From Bacteroidia bacterium (lineage in GTDB: Bacteria > Bacteroidota > Bacteroidia > Cytophagales > Cyclobacteriaceae), in assembly GCA_030425425.1 (NCBI GenBank), contig JAUIAO010000040.1, forward strand, positions 1 to 57,954: a DNA stretch of 57,954 bases. Reading direction: 5' to 3'. Under the pieces are notes generated by a model that was given only the letters and a program-made list of their open reading frames with translations, was not told the origin of the DNA and made no database searches. Below, piece after piece: positions 1-8,382 of the stretch; positions within the stretch are counted from its first letter, which is position 1; each line of letters begins with the position of its first letter. Position numbers and translations under genes: made by a program.

Positions 1-77
1 TGTCCAGATACATAAACTGTATCCCTTATTAATACAGCCTGACTATATGGACCAATGGGTGCAGGTGCTGCTTCAGT
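1..77 (-). pseudogene. ridA: Host ridA fragment cut by the transposon
   Basis: Read on the minus strand from 77 towards 1, this encodes 25 residues beginning TEAAPAPIGPYSQAV. They match residues 7-31 of the complete RidA encoded at 49026..49403 with one visible change (Val for Leu). At DNA level most third codon positions differ, so it is not a fresh duplicate. The first six codons and the start are missing; the match stops exactly where the transposon end TGTGTC begins at 78. The reading frame runs into the transposon as far as a stop at 129-131 with no ATG, GTG or TTG, so the remnant is probably not translated. RidA family proteins deaminate reactive enamine/imine intermediates in the cytoplasm. 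The window edge cuts off the 3' part. Confidence 0.85.
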
Positions 78-158
78 TGTGTCTGTATAAAAAAGTTTGA
101 ACCTTAAAATAAAAAAGTTTGAACAAGGTTAATTTAAGAAGAATAAAAAAGTTTGAAC
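78..158. repeat. Transposon left end with three TnsB-type sites
   Basis: The terminal TGTGTC (78-83) is followed by ATAAAAAAGTTTGAAC at 87-102, 109-124 and 143-158. All three sites are identical and point inward. Tn7-family ends carry several such 20-odd-bp transposase sites. The following stretch to about 347 has no gene or motif that I can support. Confidence 0.9.
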
Positions 159-347
159 ATCTTCTGGGTTGATTTGGAAGTTTCAACAGGATAAGAAAGC
201 CAGGTCTAGACCATTAAATTGAATATATCTATTTGCCGCATTTAATAAGTTTACTATCCATTCAATAAGACTCTTAATTTAAATGATTTAAGAAGCTTAT
301 TGCATCGTGTTCGTCTGGAATCAGTCTTTATGTGAAAAGTGGTCAGA

Positions 348-632
348 TCACTGATGTATTATTATTGTATAATTCTTATTGAATCTATTCAAATCAGAAA
401 TAGAAAATGTCCACTCTGGTGTAGCAAGTACTCCATCCTTGAGATGAGTAGAATACCATGGGCCTAAAGTAGAATCATTTGGATTCTTCAGGATGTGTAT
501 TTCTTGTGCAGGCATGTAACTCTGAGCTAATAGGAATATTCGCTCGCCTGGTTCAGAAATGGCAACATCTACCACAATAAGGGTAACAAGTAGAATTATG
601 ACTGTGATTAATGTCTGTTTATTACGGATCAT
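348..632 (-). pseudogene. C-terminal fragment of a DUF4846-type protein
   Basis: This 94-residue frame carries the segment VDVAISEPGERIFLLAQSYM, then EIHILKNPNDST and a PEWTF motif. These match the C-terminal third of the DUF4846 lipoprotein encoded at 29079..30025 (VDLAISQTGERLFLLAQSYM, EIHILKNPNDST, PEWSF). The catalytic or fold-defining N-terminal two thirds are absent. The first 20 residues form a hydrophobic stretch that makes a chance membrane-anchor-like start. It lies 12 bp downstream of the broken membrane-protein gene at 645..1076. I read it as a decayed partial duplicate at the transposon edge; expression as a small membrane protein cannot be excluded. Confidence 0.75.
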
Positions 633-644
633 TGGATGTTCATT

Positions 645-1076
645 TTAAATGGCAGATATTATCAATAAAACGACTAGGATGGCAGCAACGACCAAAATGA
701 ATTTGTAAGCTTTATTCACGATGAAGGCCAGGATTCCACCAGTAAAAAAGGCAGCAACCCAGTCTGCAGTAGTGCTGTAGGCATACAGCCCGCCAATAAT
801 GAAGGCGGCAAATGTCAGGAAGCTTTTCACTCCTGATGAAGACGAAGTGCTGCTGCCAGTTGGTGTAGGTTTTGAAGTAGTCTTCTTGTTTGCTTTTTTC
901 CTGCGATTTTGCTCTTCCAGTCTTTTTCTTTCATTCTTCTGGTAGGATTGCTACTGCTTATACAAGCGCTCCTGAGCCATGGCCGTTTGTCTCTTACTTT
1001 CCCAATCTACAGCATTTTGAGTTCCGTGCTTGTAAGGATTATCGTACTGGGATGAGTTGTGATTTGGTAGATTCAT
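645..1076 (-). pseudogene. Two-TM small protein gene broken by an in-frame TAG
   Basis: From an ATG at 1076 the frame reads MNLPNHNSSQYDNPYK, then HGTQNAVDWESKRQTAMAQE. It hits TAG at 951-953, where the paralogs at 6042..6467 and 9410..9862 have glutamine, and then continues in the same frame to residues SFLTFAAFIIGGLYAY and the stop at 645. With the single nonsense change reversed it would be a full-length member of this family: a Gln/Arg-rich soluble N-terminus followed by two membrane helices separated by ADWVAAFF. The downstream half could start again at ATG 830. It has the same upstream promoter element as its intact paralogs. The family function is unknown to me. Confidence 0.8.
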
Positions 1077-1104
1077 GTTTGTTAAGTTTTGGTTTGTTTA
1101 TCAT

Positions 1105-1129
1105 GAATACCAGATTTAGAAAAGTGTCA
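1105..1129 (-). promoter_or_regulatory. TGACAC-N12-GGTATTC promoter element (b)
   Basis: Minus-strand TGACAC (1124-1129), then 12 bases, then GGTATTC ending at 1105. It lies about 29 bp upstream of the ATG at 1076 of the broken membrane-protein gene. It is one of nine strong copies of the same two-box element in front of transcription units in the signalling island, and probably an ECF sigma promoter. Confidence 0.7.
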
Positions 1130-1176
1130 TGAAAAATTAATGAAGTTTATTTATAAGTCCAATTATTCAAATCATT

Positions 1177-1992
1177 CTAATAATATGGTCCGTTGTAAGA
1201 AGCATTGATGTGGTAGAAATCTTTTACCTCATCATACTTAATTGGGATAGCCAAATTCCCATTTTGATCCACATACCCCCATTTGTTTCCTTGTTTTATT
1301 TTAGCTAACCCATCAAAAAAATCACCAATTTCTTCATAAATAATAGGGAGCAATATTCGTCCTGTATAATCCATTAGTCCCCACTTATCATTCTTTCTCA
1401 CTTTTATTAGATTGACATCAGTAATTTGTATTTCGTCATATTTAAAGGGAATAATTATTTGATTTTTGGTATTGATACATCCCCATTTATCTTTTTGTTG
1501 TAGTTCCACTATTCCTTTTTTGAAAAAACCGGTTCTTGAATAAACAGCAGGTACAACTATTTTTCCTTCATTATTGATAAATCCCCAAAGACCATCATTC
1601 ATAAATGGAGCCAACCCCTCCTGAAAATGCCTTACACTGTCAAGTGTACAAAGGATTTTTTCCTCTCCGAATTGATCCACAAATCCCCATTTGGATTTAT
1701 ATTGAGCAATGGCCATTCCTTCATAAAAATATTGAGACAAATACTTGTAACTTCTTGAGGTAATTTTTTTTCTGCTTTTAATATTTAAAAAAAACCAACG
1801 ATCATAATCCCGCGATAAAACAGTGTTTTTTATTGGCTGATTGTTATTATAAACTTTTTTAAAGTGCGATCTAAAATGATCAATCCGGTTAGTTACAGGG
1901 TGAGTTTTTCCATCTTTGCTTATTAGTATATCTCGGGAACTATAACTACTAGAAGCATGTGCTGTGTCATAAACAAATGGCGATACATCCAA
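1177..1992 (-). CDS. WG-repeat protein, N-terminus possibly frameshifted
   Basis: The protein is about 271 residues. Its last 180 hold five WG repeats, seen as KWGFVDQFG, LWGFINNEGKI, KWGCINTKNQ, KWGLMDYTGR and KWGYVDQNGN, each followed by an IPxxY-type strand. WG repeats (PF14903) form beta-rich sensor or binding modules common in Bacteroidota. The only start in frame is a TTG at 1992 and no signal peptide follows. Other genes of this operon use ATGA overlaps. An ATG at 2005 overlapping the upstream stop fits that pattern, but it leads to a stop after 12 codons in another frame. The gene may therefore have lost its signal peptide through a frameshift. It is the last gene of the leftward unit starting at 6467. 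Confidence 0.75.
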   Translation of the reverse strand: MDVSPFVYDTAHASSSYSSRDILISKDGKTHPVTNRIDHFRSHFKKVYNNNQPIKNTVLSRDYDRWFFLNIKSRKKITSRSYKYLSQYFYEGMAIAQYKSKWGFVDQFGEEKILCTLDSVRHFQEGLAPFMNDGLWGFINNEGKIVVPAVYSRTGFFKKGIVELQQKDKWGCINTKNQIIIPFKYDEIQITDVNLIKVRKNDKWGLMDYTGRILLPIIYEEIGDFFDGLAKIKQGNKWGYVDQNGNLAIPIKYDEVKDFYHINASYNGPYY

Positions 1993-2001
1993 ATGTGGAG
2001 T

Positions 2002-3063
2002 TCATATAATTAAATTGCCTAAGGTGTCATAGATATCGGTCAATATGGTTGAATCATTAGGACGGGTGATATGACCAATATATCCTTCTGATAGATCGGA
2101 AAACCCATAGTGATTTTTTTTTAGAGGAATGAGAGGAATGACCTCCGTACCTTCGGTGTTAATGACACCACCTTCTGAGCCATTAAAGTAATCTTTCTTA
2201 ACAGTGTAATGGTATTCATTGAGATCGGAAATGTCATCATAGGATGATGATATCCTTTCACCATACTTGTTAATTAGAACTTCGCCCCAATGGTATGTTC
2301 CTACAGCAACTGAGCCATGACGAAATCCTTTATGGTAATTAAAAAAACCATTTTGATATAGAACCATTGCAAACCCATTTTTATTTAGAAATCCAAATTG
2401 AAAGGTGTCATAGGGACCCTTCATATCTGAATATAGAAGTCCCTCATAGAACTTTTCTCCTACAGTTACGATTTTTTCATCAATTTTGAACATAGTATGT
2501 CCTCTCTGATCGATATAGAATTTTTCTTCACCTATAGTCACTTCGGCTAGGAATAATTCCTCCGGTTCATTGTAAAATGATAAATTTTCTTTTGGAATTT
2601 CTGTTAATTCAAAATTCTCAGGTAAAGACTTATAAGCATTTATTAATTGATTTGTTGTTGGATTGATAACAAGGAATTCTTTATAAAATTGGCTTTTAAC
2701 TTTCTTTCTAATGTGAAAGACAAAATAATGGTGTTTATTATAAATGGCTGTATAGTATCGCTCAATAGGATCCTCTTCGAATTCAATCTTTATACCTAGA
2801 AGTTGGACGGAGATCAAGTATTTGCTGAATTCTATTTGGTCAGAATTAGTGATATCGTTAAACACGAGATTGGATTCAGTTTCGAATAGGGTTTCCAAAT
2901 AAATTTTTGCACTTATGTCACCTTTACTAAAATCACTAAGTTTTTGAGCGTAGTATATGACTAAATTCCTTGCCTCAAGAAACCTGCTTTGATCAAGATC
3001 TTGGCTGAAAGTTTTAGCCAAATTTGAAACAAAAAACAGGCAAAGAAAGATTCTTAAACGCAT
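2002..3063 (-). CDS. Secreted sensor: shared N-terminal domain plus WG-like repeats
   Basis: The 353-residue product starts with a signal peptide (MRLRIFLCLFFVSNLAKTFS, cleavage before QD). Residues about 25-180 share a pattern with the proteins encoded at 6526..8148 and 16071..17483: a short LSDFSKGD motif, an ETESNL motif, a hydrophobic segment, an INP-type strand and a closing LPENFELTEIP. I do not recognise this domain. The C-terminal half has degenerate WG-type repeats (FGFLNKNG, WGEVLINKYG, GGVINTEG). It is probably exported to the periplasm or surface. It lies 8 bp downstream of the gene ending at 3072 in the kinase-led operon. Confidence 0.8.
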   Translation of the reverse strand: MRLRIFLCLFFVSNLAKTFSQDLDQSRFLEARNLVIYYAQKLSDFSKGDISAKIYLETLFETESNLVFNDITNSDQIEFSKYLISVQLLGIKIEFEEDPIERYYTAIYNKHHYFVFHIRKKVKSQFYKEFLVINPTTNQLINAYKSLPENFELTEIPKENLSFYNEPEELFLAEVTIGEEKFYIDQRGHTMFKIDEKIVTVGEKFYEGLLYSDMKGPYDTFQFGFLNKNGFAMVLYQNGFFNYHKGFRHGSVAVGTYHWGEVLINKYGERISSSYDDISDLNEYHYTVKKDYFNGSEGGVINTEGTEVIPLIPLKKNHYGFSDLSEGYIGHITRPNDSTILTDIYDTLGNLII

Positions 3064-3071
3064 ATCGAATT

Positions 3072-3791
3072 TTATTTTGGCTTTGATAATGAAACAATTC
3101 TCCAGCCATGACTTTGATTCTCTTCGACCACTTCTTCAATCTGAATGTTATAACCAAAATTAAATTGATAATAAAAGCTAACATTCTTTACCTGTATCAT
3201 TTGGAGTAACTCATGGCGGAAGAGTACTTCGACTGCAGAAAGATGATCCATATGATGAGAAACATCTATAATTGATGAGATGTCCGCTGGGTTATGGTCG
3301 AAATGCTTTCCTATCTGCATAAAATCCATGTTGTGGCTAATCGGTGAAAGGGTTTTGATTTCATTGGACTGATCATCCAGAAATGGAGCTATACAATTAA
3401 TAACCCTCCAGCTTACATAGCCAATGTTGTCGTCCAACCGGGGACTCAGAGCCAGTATCAGTGTTTCTATTTTACCCTGATATTTCACATCACAGTATAA
3501 GAAAGCTACCCATTTTGGGTCATCGAAGGCTAGCTCAAGACTATCCGTACATTTGAGGTTTCCCCAAAAGCTATAGAAGTCATCCTCTGTAATTGTTCCG
3601 TTTTGAAATTTACTTCGATCAAAGAACTTCACATAGAATCCCAGACTATCTGGGTATGTATTGATAAGGTTTAACTCCTCGACAAATTCATCGGGTTGCC
3701 TCAACAAGTGATGATAACTGGAGAGCGATGAAAGCTGCGAATGGGATCGAAAGCCCAGAATCAAAAGCACTAAAATCAAAACCCGTCTCAT
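3072..3791 (-). CDS. Secreted protein of unknown function
   Basis: The start at 3791 is chosen because its ATG overlaps the TGA of the preceding gene (ATGA) and opens a signal peptide, MRRVLILVLLILGFRSHSQ. A longer in-frame start at 3836 would put charged residues ahead of it. The mature part is about 220 residues with no motif I recognise: a segment with several aspartates around FAFDDPKWVAFLYCDV-like strands and a His-rich stretch (SHNMDF, SHHMDHL) near residue 190. Translational coupling to the gene at 3788..4405 and the kinase at 4407..5810 suggests a periplasmic partner of that kinase; this is inference from position only. Confidence 0.7.
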   Translation of the reverse strand: MRRVLILVLLILGFRSHSQLSSLSSYHHLLRQPDEFVEELNLINTYPDSLGFYVKFFDRSKFQNGTITEDDFYSFWGNLKCTDSLELAFDDPKWVAFLYCDVKYQGKIETLILALSPRLDDNIGYVSWRVINCIAPFLDDQSNEIKTLSPISHNMDFMQIGKHFDHNPADISSIIDVSHHMDHLSAVEVLFRHELLQMIQVKNVSFYYQFNFGYNIQIEEVVEENQSHGWRIVSLSKPK

Positions 3792-4405
3792 GAGGTAGTG
3801 TCTTTTACGGAAACATCTCCTAACAAAATAATCCACCTTGAACCTTCAAGGTCTGTGGTATGCCTTACTTCAACTTCAACGATTTTTTGTGTAACATCTC
3901 TGTAGGCAGGCTTTCCATCAATAAAACCAACAAACTCCTGGTAGTATGTGGCTGTGGCAGCATAGATTGGATTTCCAAATTCATCTTTCCCTTTTTCATA
4001 TAAAGAAGAGACATGACAGGATTTGGCAGCAGTCACCACAACTTTTGAATATTCCAATTTTGCCAGACTACTTAAGTAAGCTTTGACTGGAATTCTTTTT
4101 TTTGAATTCGTTCGTGTAGACGAAACCTCCATAATTACTGGATCACAGGAACCCGAACCTGGACAAGGATCTGGCTTTTCTCCTTTGTTGATAAATAGGT
4201 CTAAGATTCCTTCACTATAAATCTTCTTGGTGTAACTGTCAGTATCTTTACTGGCAATGATGCTGAGCTGCGCCTGGAACTCGTTGATCTTTTCCAATGT
4301 GCGCTTTTGGAATTTTTCCTTTTCCTGTTCGGTGAGTTTTACAACTTGCGAGAAAGCAGATAGGGATAAAAAGGATAAGCTTAGAACGATGATTATTTTA
4401 TACAT
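3788..4405 (-). CDS. Secreted protein of unknown function, coupled to kinase
   Basis: The start is set at the ATG at 4405, giving the signal peptide MYKIIIVLSLSFLSLSAFSQ; the longer frame opens only with TTG at 4420. The mature part is about 185 residues with a charged helix (LTEQEKEKFQKRTLEKINEF), a Cys-containing loop (DPCPGSGSCDP) and a C-terminal beta-rich part. No family is recognised. The start lies two bases past the stop of the kinase gene (4407) and the end overlaps the next start, so it belongs to the same unit. It may be a periplasmic partner sensed by the extracellular part of the kinase, which is an inference from gene order. Confidence 0.7.
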   Translation of the reverse strand: MYKIIIVLSLSFLSLSAFSQVVKLTEQEKEKFQKRTLEKINEFQAQLSIIASKDTDSYTKKIYSEGILDLFINKGEKPDPCPGSGSCDPVIMEVSSTRTNSKKRIPVKAYLSSLAKLEYSKVVVTAAKSCHVSSLYEKGKDEFGNPIYAATATYYQEFVGFIDGKPAYRDVTQKIVEVEVRHTTDLEGSRWIILLGDVSVKDTTS

Positions 4406-4406
4406 G

Positions 4407-5810
4407 TTAGTATATTTCAATTGTTAATTTGGCTATCGATGACCCAGTCATTTCTTTTGATATGATCTTGTGACTCGTATGTTGTTGTCGTATGATGACA
4501 AACCTGACAAACTCCTCTCTGTTAAATCGGTCTCTTACACCCCCTTCAAGATCATACACAGTAATTGTAGCATCTATGCTGAACTTATTCCTAAGTCGAT
4601 CATGTGTGGTGGCTCTTTGATTAGCTGATAGATTTGCGTTAAAAGCTGTGGAAAGCAAATCTTCAAAATCTCCCTTTCCCATTATTGACCTAGAGTCTAT
4701 CTCTTCCTCAGCAAGTATGTTAGGTTCAGTTACTTCGTCCAAAGAATTATTGTCTTCTTCTTCATTGGATGCAATTGTTATATCTGAACTCGTCTCAACC
4801 AATTCTGGTTCGTGTTCTACGCTCATGGTATGCTCATTTTCAGTGTCGTTTTTCCAAGGGTATAAAAGGACTACTATAATCACCACAACAAACAAAATTG
4901 CTGCGCTTATTAACCCAGTAGGTCGTTTTGGTGTTTTATGGAGTACAGTTGGGGTTGAATTATTTGAAGAATAAGGAAATAATTTAGTTGATAGGTGATC
5001 TTTGGTATTACTCAATTGTTCAAGGTCATCGGCAAAAGCTTTGCAAGACTGATATCTGTCATTTGGATTTTTTGCCGTAGCTTTTTCTAGAATGAATTGA
5101 AATTGAGAGTCTGATACATTTGGTAAGGGTTTTTTAATAATGGCATCCATAATCTCATACTCTGACATAGTACTCGTGTTTATAGCTGGTTTGCCTGTAA
5201 ACATGAAATACAAAGTAACTCCCAGGCTATAGATGTCCGTTCTATTATCAACTGCTTTAGTGCTAACCAGTTGCTCTGGACTCATATATGGTAGGGATCC
5301 CATCTGTGCTTTCGTATGTGTATCACCAGTGACGCCCAACGAATCTGTTTTCGAAATGCCAAAATCTAGCAAGATTGGTTCATCATTTTCTTTTATTAGA
5401 ATGTTAGAAGGCTTAATGTCTCTATGAATCAGTCCCTTGGAATGTGCGTATCCCACTGCATCAAGAAGCTTCAGGAATATTTTGATAATTCTTTCTTTAG
5501 TAGATTGTTCTCGAGGAATGAAATCACCCAGGCAGATTCCATCAATTAGGTCCATTTGGAAAACCAATTGTCCTTCCCATTCATCAAGATTAGAGCATCT
5601 CACGATGTTTGGGTGAGAAAGAATGGTCAGGACTTTAGCTTCATTTAAGAAACGGTTTCGAAGATTTTCATTTTCACTTATCTCCTTGTTCATGACTTTA
5701 AGAGCCACTTTAGTACCTATCTTGATGTGAGTGGCCTCATATACTGAAGCCATTCCTCCAGAGCCAATCTGTTTATCTATTTTATAGTTAAGTATGGTTT
5801 GATTGATCAT
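4407..5810 (-). CDS. Membrane Hanks-type Ser/Thr protein kinase
   Basis: The 467-residue product is of PknB type. It has a glycine loop GSGGMASVYEA (about 16-26), catalytic lysine in VALKV (K38), HRDIKPSN, DFGISK and MSPEQL with a DIYSLGV motif, so all catalytic residues are present. A juxtamembrane linker leads to one hydrophobic helix (about 300-318, rich in I/V/L). An acidic linker and a roughly 100-residue C-terminal domain (GKGDFEDLLSTAF to the end) follow, outside the membrane; that domain is not recognised. The kinase should phosphorylate cytoplasmic Ser/Thr targets, with the FHA proteins of this island as candidate readers. It is the first signalling gene after the small membrane protein at 6467. 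Confidence 0.93.
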   Translation of the reverse strand: MINQTILNYKIDKQIGSGGMASVYEATHIKIGTKVALKVMNKEISENENLRNRFLNEAKVLTILSHPNIVRCSNLDEWEGQLVFQMDLIDGICLGDFIPREQSTKERIIKIFLKLLDAVGYAHSKGLIHRDIKPSNILIKENDEPILLDFGISKTDSLGVTGDTHTKAQMGSLPYMSPEQLVSTKAVDNRTDIYSLGVTLYFMFTGKPAINTSTMSEYEIMDAIIKKPLPNVSDSQFQFILEKATAKNPNDRYQSCKAFADDLEQLSNTKDHLSTKLFPYSSNNSTPTVLHKTPKRPTGLISAAILFVVVIIVVLLYPWKNDTENEHTMSVEHEPELVETSSDITIASNEEEDNNSLDEVTEPNILAEEEIDSRSIMGKGDFEDLLSTAFNANLSANQRATTHDRLRNKFSIDATITVYDLEGGVRDRFNREEFVRFVIIRQQHTSHKIISKEMTGSSIAKLTIEIY

Positions 5811-6041
5811 TTTGGTGATTTTGCAAGGTCAAAATAATTATGTCATTAGTGAATATCAAGTATTATCCGTTTTATATCATAGTATTCGGAGGAATTATTC
5901 AAGTTTGACTTGTAGGGCAAAATTTTTCTTATAAGGTGGATTGATTTCAACATTCGCTTTTGATAAACCAATATTTTGGGTTATCCACTCATTAGTGAAT
6001 GTTTATCAACTAAAGTTTTATCCGAACTTGTCTTGTGCAGG

Positions 6042-6467
6042 TTAAAGAGCTGCTAGAATTAATAATATGATCATTCCGATCCCTATCATCTTGACTCGCC
6101 CGTATGCTTTGGTTATAAACAGGGCAAGAATGCTACCTGCAAAAAAGGCGGCAACCCAATCCTCTGTGAAATCCAGAGTATAGAATCCCCCGATGACAAA
6201 GGCCGCAAAAGAAGAGAAAATCTTAATTCCAGTAGAGTTGGAGGTAGCAGTACCTGAGGTAGTTGATGTTGGTTTTGAACAGGCCTTATTCGTTCCATTT
6301 TGTTCTTGCTGTCTTTTTCTTTCAGCCTCATGATAAGATATCTGCTGATGATTCAATCCTTCCTCAGGAATAGTAGTTTGCCTTTTACTTTCCCAATTTG
6401 TGGTATTTTGAGTTTCATAATGGTAAGGATTTTTATGCTGGATTGAATATTGATCTGGTGTGTACAT
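6042..6467 (-). CDS. Small Q/S-rich two-TM membrane protein
   Basis: About 141 residues, started at MYTPDQYS (6467) because the paralog at 9410..9862 starts with the same MYTPD. The soluble N-terminus carries NPYHYETQN, DWESKRQT and an EAERKRQQEQ helix, then a Ser/Thr-rich linker. Two hydrophobic segments separated by DWVAAFFAGS follow at the C-terminus. One of three paralogs in the window (one broken at 645..1076). Function unknown. It is preceded by a strong copy of the island promoter element and followed, after a 230-bp gap, by the kinase at 4407..5810. That gap holds only a 12-bp direct repeat, TCATTAGTGAAT at 5843 and 5989. Confidence 0.8.
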   Translation of the reverse strand: MYTPDQYSIQHKNPYHYETQNTTNWESKRQTTIPEEGLNHQQISYHEAERKRQQEQNGTNKACSKPTSTTSGTATSNSTGIKIFSSFAAFVIGGFYTLDFTEDWVAAFFAGSILALFITKAYGRVKMIGIGMIILLILAAL

Positions 6468-6495
6468 GATAGTCAAGTTTTGGTTTGTTTATCTT

Positions 6496-6520
6496 GTATT
6501 CCAGATTAAGAAAAGTGTCA
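6496..6520 (-). promoter_or_regulatory. TGACAC-N12-GGAATAC promoter element (c)
   Basis: Minus-strand TGACAC at 6515-6520, 12 bases, then GGAATAC. It sits about 29 bp upstream of the ATG at 6467, the same distance as at the paralogous genes at 1076 and 9862. It probably drives the leftward unit from the small membrane protein through the kinase to the WG-repeat genes. Confidence 0.75.
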
Positions 6521-6525
6521 TGTAA

Positions 6526-8148
6526 TTATTCACTGTTTCTTACCAGATCCAGGAAATATCCTATATTCCAAATTGAATATCCACCTAAACCACTTGAAGT
6601 GTTAGCAATGAGATACCGATCATTTGGTGAAATACTTAATGATGTGACAGGATGAGTTACGGTGAATTTAGCAATTTCAGCTCCTGTCTCTAATTGCCAG
6701 ATTCGTATTGTTTTGTCAGAAGCATAGGAAATGAAAAACTTTCCGTCTCTGGTAAGTTCTCCAATTTGAACATTACCTTCATGACCCGTCAATTTCATTT
6801 CATTCGTCACATGGAGAGTGTTTAACCAATCATTATCCTCTGAGTGAATATCTTTGACAGTGATATATTCATCATTTGCTACTATCATAGTAAAATCCAC
6901 AGCATCATAAACTCCATCAGACTCCATCAACTTATAATCAAGGGTTATCGAATTATTCTTGGTGTTCAAGGAATTAATTTCTTCAAGATATTTTTCCTTT
7001 TCAAGTCTTAGCTGTTTCACAGAGCCATTTTTGCCGATAATCAATAAATTATGTATGTACTTACTCATAATTACTCCTTTCATGAAACCTAAGATTTTAT
7101 TCTTTTTGAAGCTCTTGATAATATTATACTCCTGGACATGATCATGTAAAGGCCATATCTCGGGGCTATTGTTTTGACTACTTGTGACAAAATGATCTGC
7201 ATCACCCAATTCACAGAGTTCTATCAACTCATTTTTTTTACCTATAGATTTTGATCTAGTCTCATAAGTCCTAAGATTTAGCCAATTAAGGTGACCGTCC
7301 ATGGTGGTGAATACTAATGTTTGATTTTTTGGAAGTGAAGAATATTCATCTGGAAATAAAATTTCATTCATTTCAATTACTGCCCATTTGGGAAGATCTA
7401 AGAGAATACTAGAAATTTGTGATTTCCCAGATATCTTTTGAATTATAAAATCTTTATTGAAATCTTTGATAATTACATCTTGATTCTGCGTAAGAAATAT
7501 ACGTTGACTATTGTGCCCAAACAGTACATTACTATATTGAACATCGTTTATTGCCGTGAATTGAGGTTGAAGGTATTTTAAAAATTCGTGATTTGGAGGT
7601 TGTAGAAGAATAAAGCCTTGAGGAAGGTCTTTTAAGATGTTTTTGATTTTTTCAGTGCTATAACTATACAATATATATTCATCATATGAAGAACCATTTA
7701 TTAGTTTAGTCACATTTGTGGCTATAAGTTTTCGATTGATATCAATATAACATGTGATATGATTATTCAATTCCACCTGGATATCATATTTTGATTGGTT
7801 CAAAAGAATGAACTGCAAATATTTATACAATTCAATTTGCCCACCAATTGCTGAAATATCATCAATTAGCAAATTTCGCTCTGTTTCCCATAGATTTGGT
7901 ATCAGCTGCATTTGACTTGGGTCACCTAAACTTAGATCTGATAAACCTGAATAGTATTTTTTAATAACTGTATCAAACTTTTCATATTCTTTCAACCTCA
8001 AGCCTGAATTGTGAAATGTCATTTGATTGTCAATTTCATTTTTCGTATTCCCTGCAGGATTTGATTTTCTATCAATAACTTGTATTTGTGAAAATGACGA
8101 GATGGATATTGAATATAAAAGGAAGAATAATAATACTTTGTTAATCAT
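6526..8148 (-). CDS. Secreted sensor: shared N-terminal domain plus WD40-like repeats
   Basis: The start is taken at 8148, where MINKVLLFFLLYSISISSFS gives a signal peptide; a longer frame to 8235 adds a non-signal extension. The product is about 540 residues. The first 200 mature residues share the LSDLSLGD, ETERNL and LPQGFILLQPP landmarks with the proteins at 2002..3063 and 16071..17483. The rest looks like a beta-propeller, ending in two clear WD40 blades (LTGHEGNVQIGELTRDGKF, then KTIRIWQLETG and a final SIWNIG). It is probably periplasmic or surface-exposed. It is the last gene of the unit starting at 9862 and ends just upstream of promoter element c. Confidence 0.78.
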   Translation of the reverse strand: MINKVLLFFLLYSISISSFSQIQVIDRKSNPAGNTKNEIDNQMTFHNSGLRLKEYEKFDTVIKKYYSGLSDLSLGDPSQMQLIPNLWETERNLLIDDISAIGGQIELYKYLQFILLNQSKYDIQVELNNHITCYIDINRKLIATNVTKLINGSSYDEYILYSYSTEKIKNILKDLPQGFILLQPPNHEFLKYLQPQFTAINDVQYSNVLFGHNSQRIFLTQNQDVIIKDFNKDFIIQKISGKSQISSILLDLPKWAVIEMNEILFPDEYSSLPKNQTLVFTTMDGHLNWLNLRTYETRSKSIGKKNELIELCELGDADHFVTSSQNNSPEIWPLHDHVQEYNIIKSFKKNKILGFMKGVIMSKYIHNLLIIGKNGSVKQLRLEKEKYLEEINSLNTKNNSITLDYKLMESDGVYDAVDFTMIVANDEYITVKDIHSEDNDWLNTLHVTNEMKLTGHEGNVQIGELTRDGKFFISYASDKTIRIWQLETGAEIAKFTVTHPVTSLSISPNDRYLIANTSSGLGGYSIWNIGYFLDLVRNSE

Positions 8149-8382
8149 GGTTTGCTTTCTGGATAGTTGATCATAATTGAACATTGACTTTATTATTGAT
8201 TGGGAATCAAACATCGTTTTGGAGTTGCTGCTCAAGATAATACTTTTCCTTCCTATCAGTACAGAAGAGCCTATGCTGAACGGTTTTTGAAGATTTTCAG
8301 AACCACAGGTTTGCCTTTACTGAGGTACAAATAATATTATTACCTAAAATAATTTATCTACTTAGGAATGCTGGATTTCACC

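Noticed and set aside
890-1132. An 80-codon plus-strand frame
   Set aside because: It lies antisense to the broken two-TM gene, is Phe/Cys-rich and resembles no protein; the minus-strand reading has clear paralogs.
5843-6000. 12-bp direct repeat TCATTAGTGAAT at 5843 and 5989
   Set aside because: Only two AT-rich copies with no symmetry or link to a known site; too little to call an operator.
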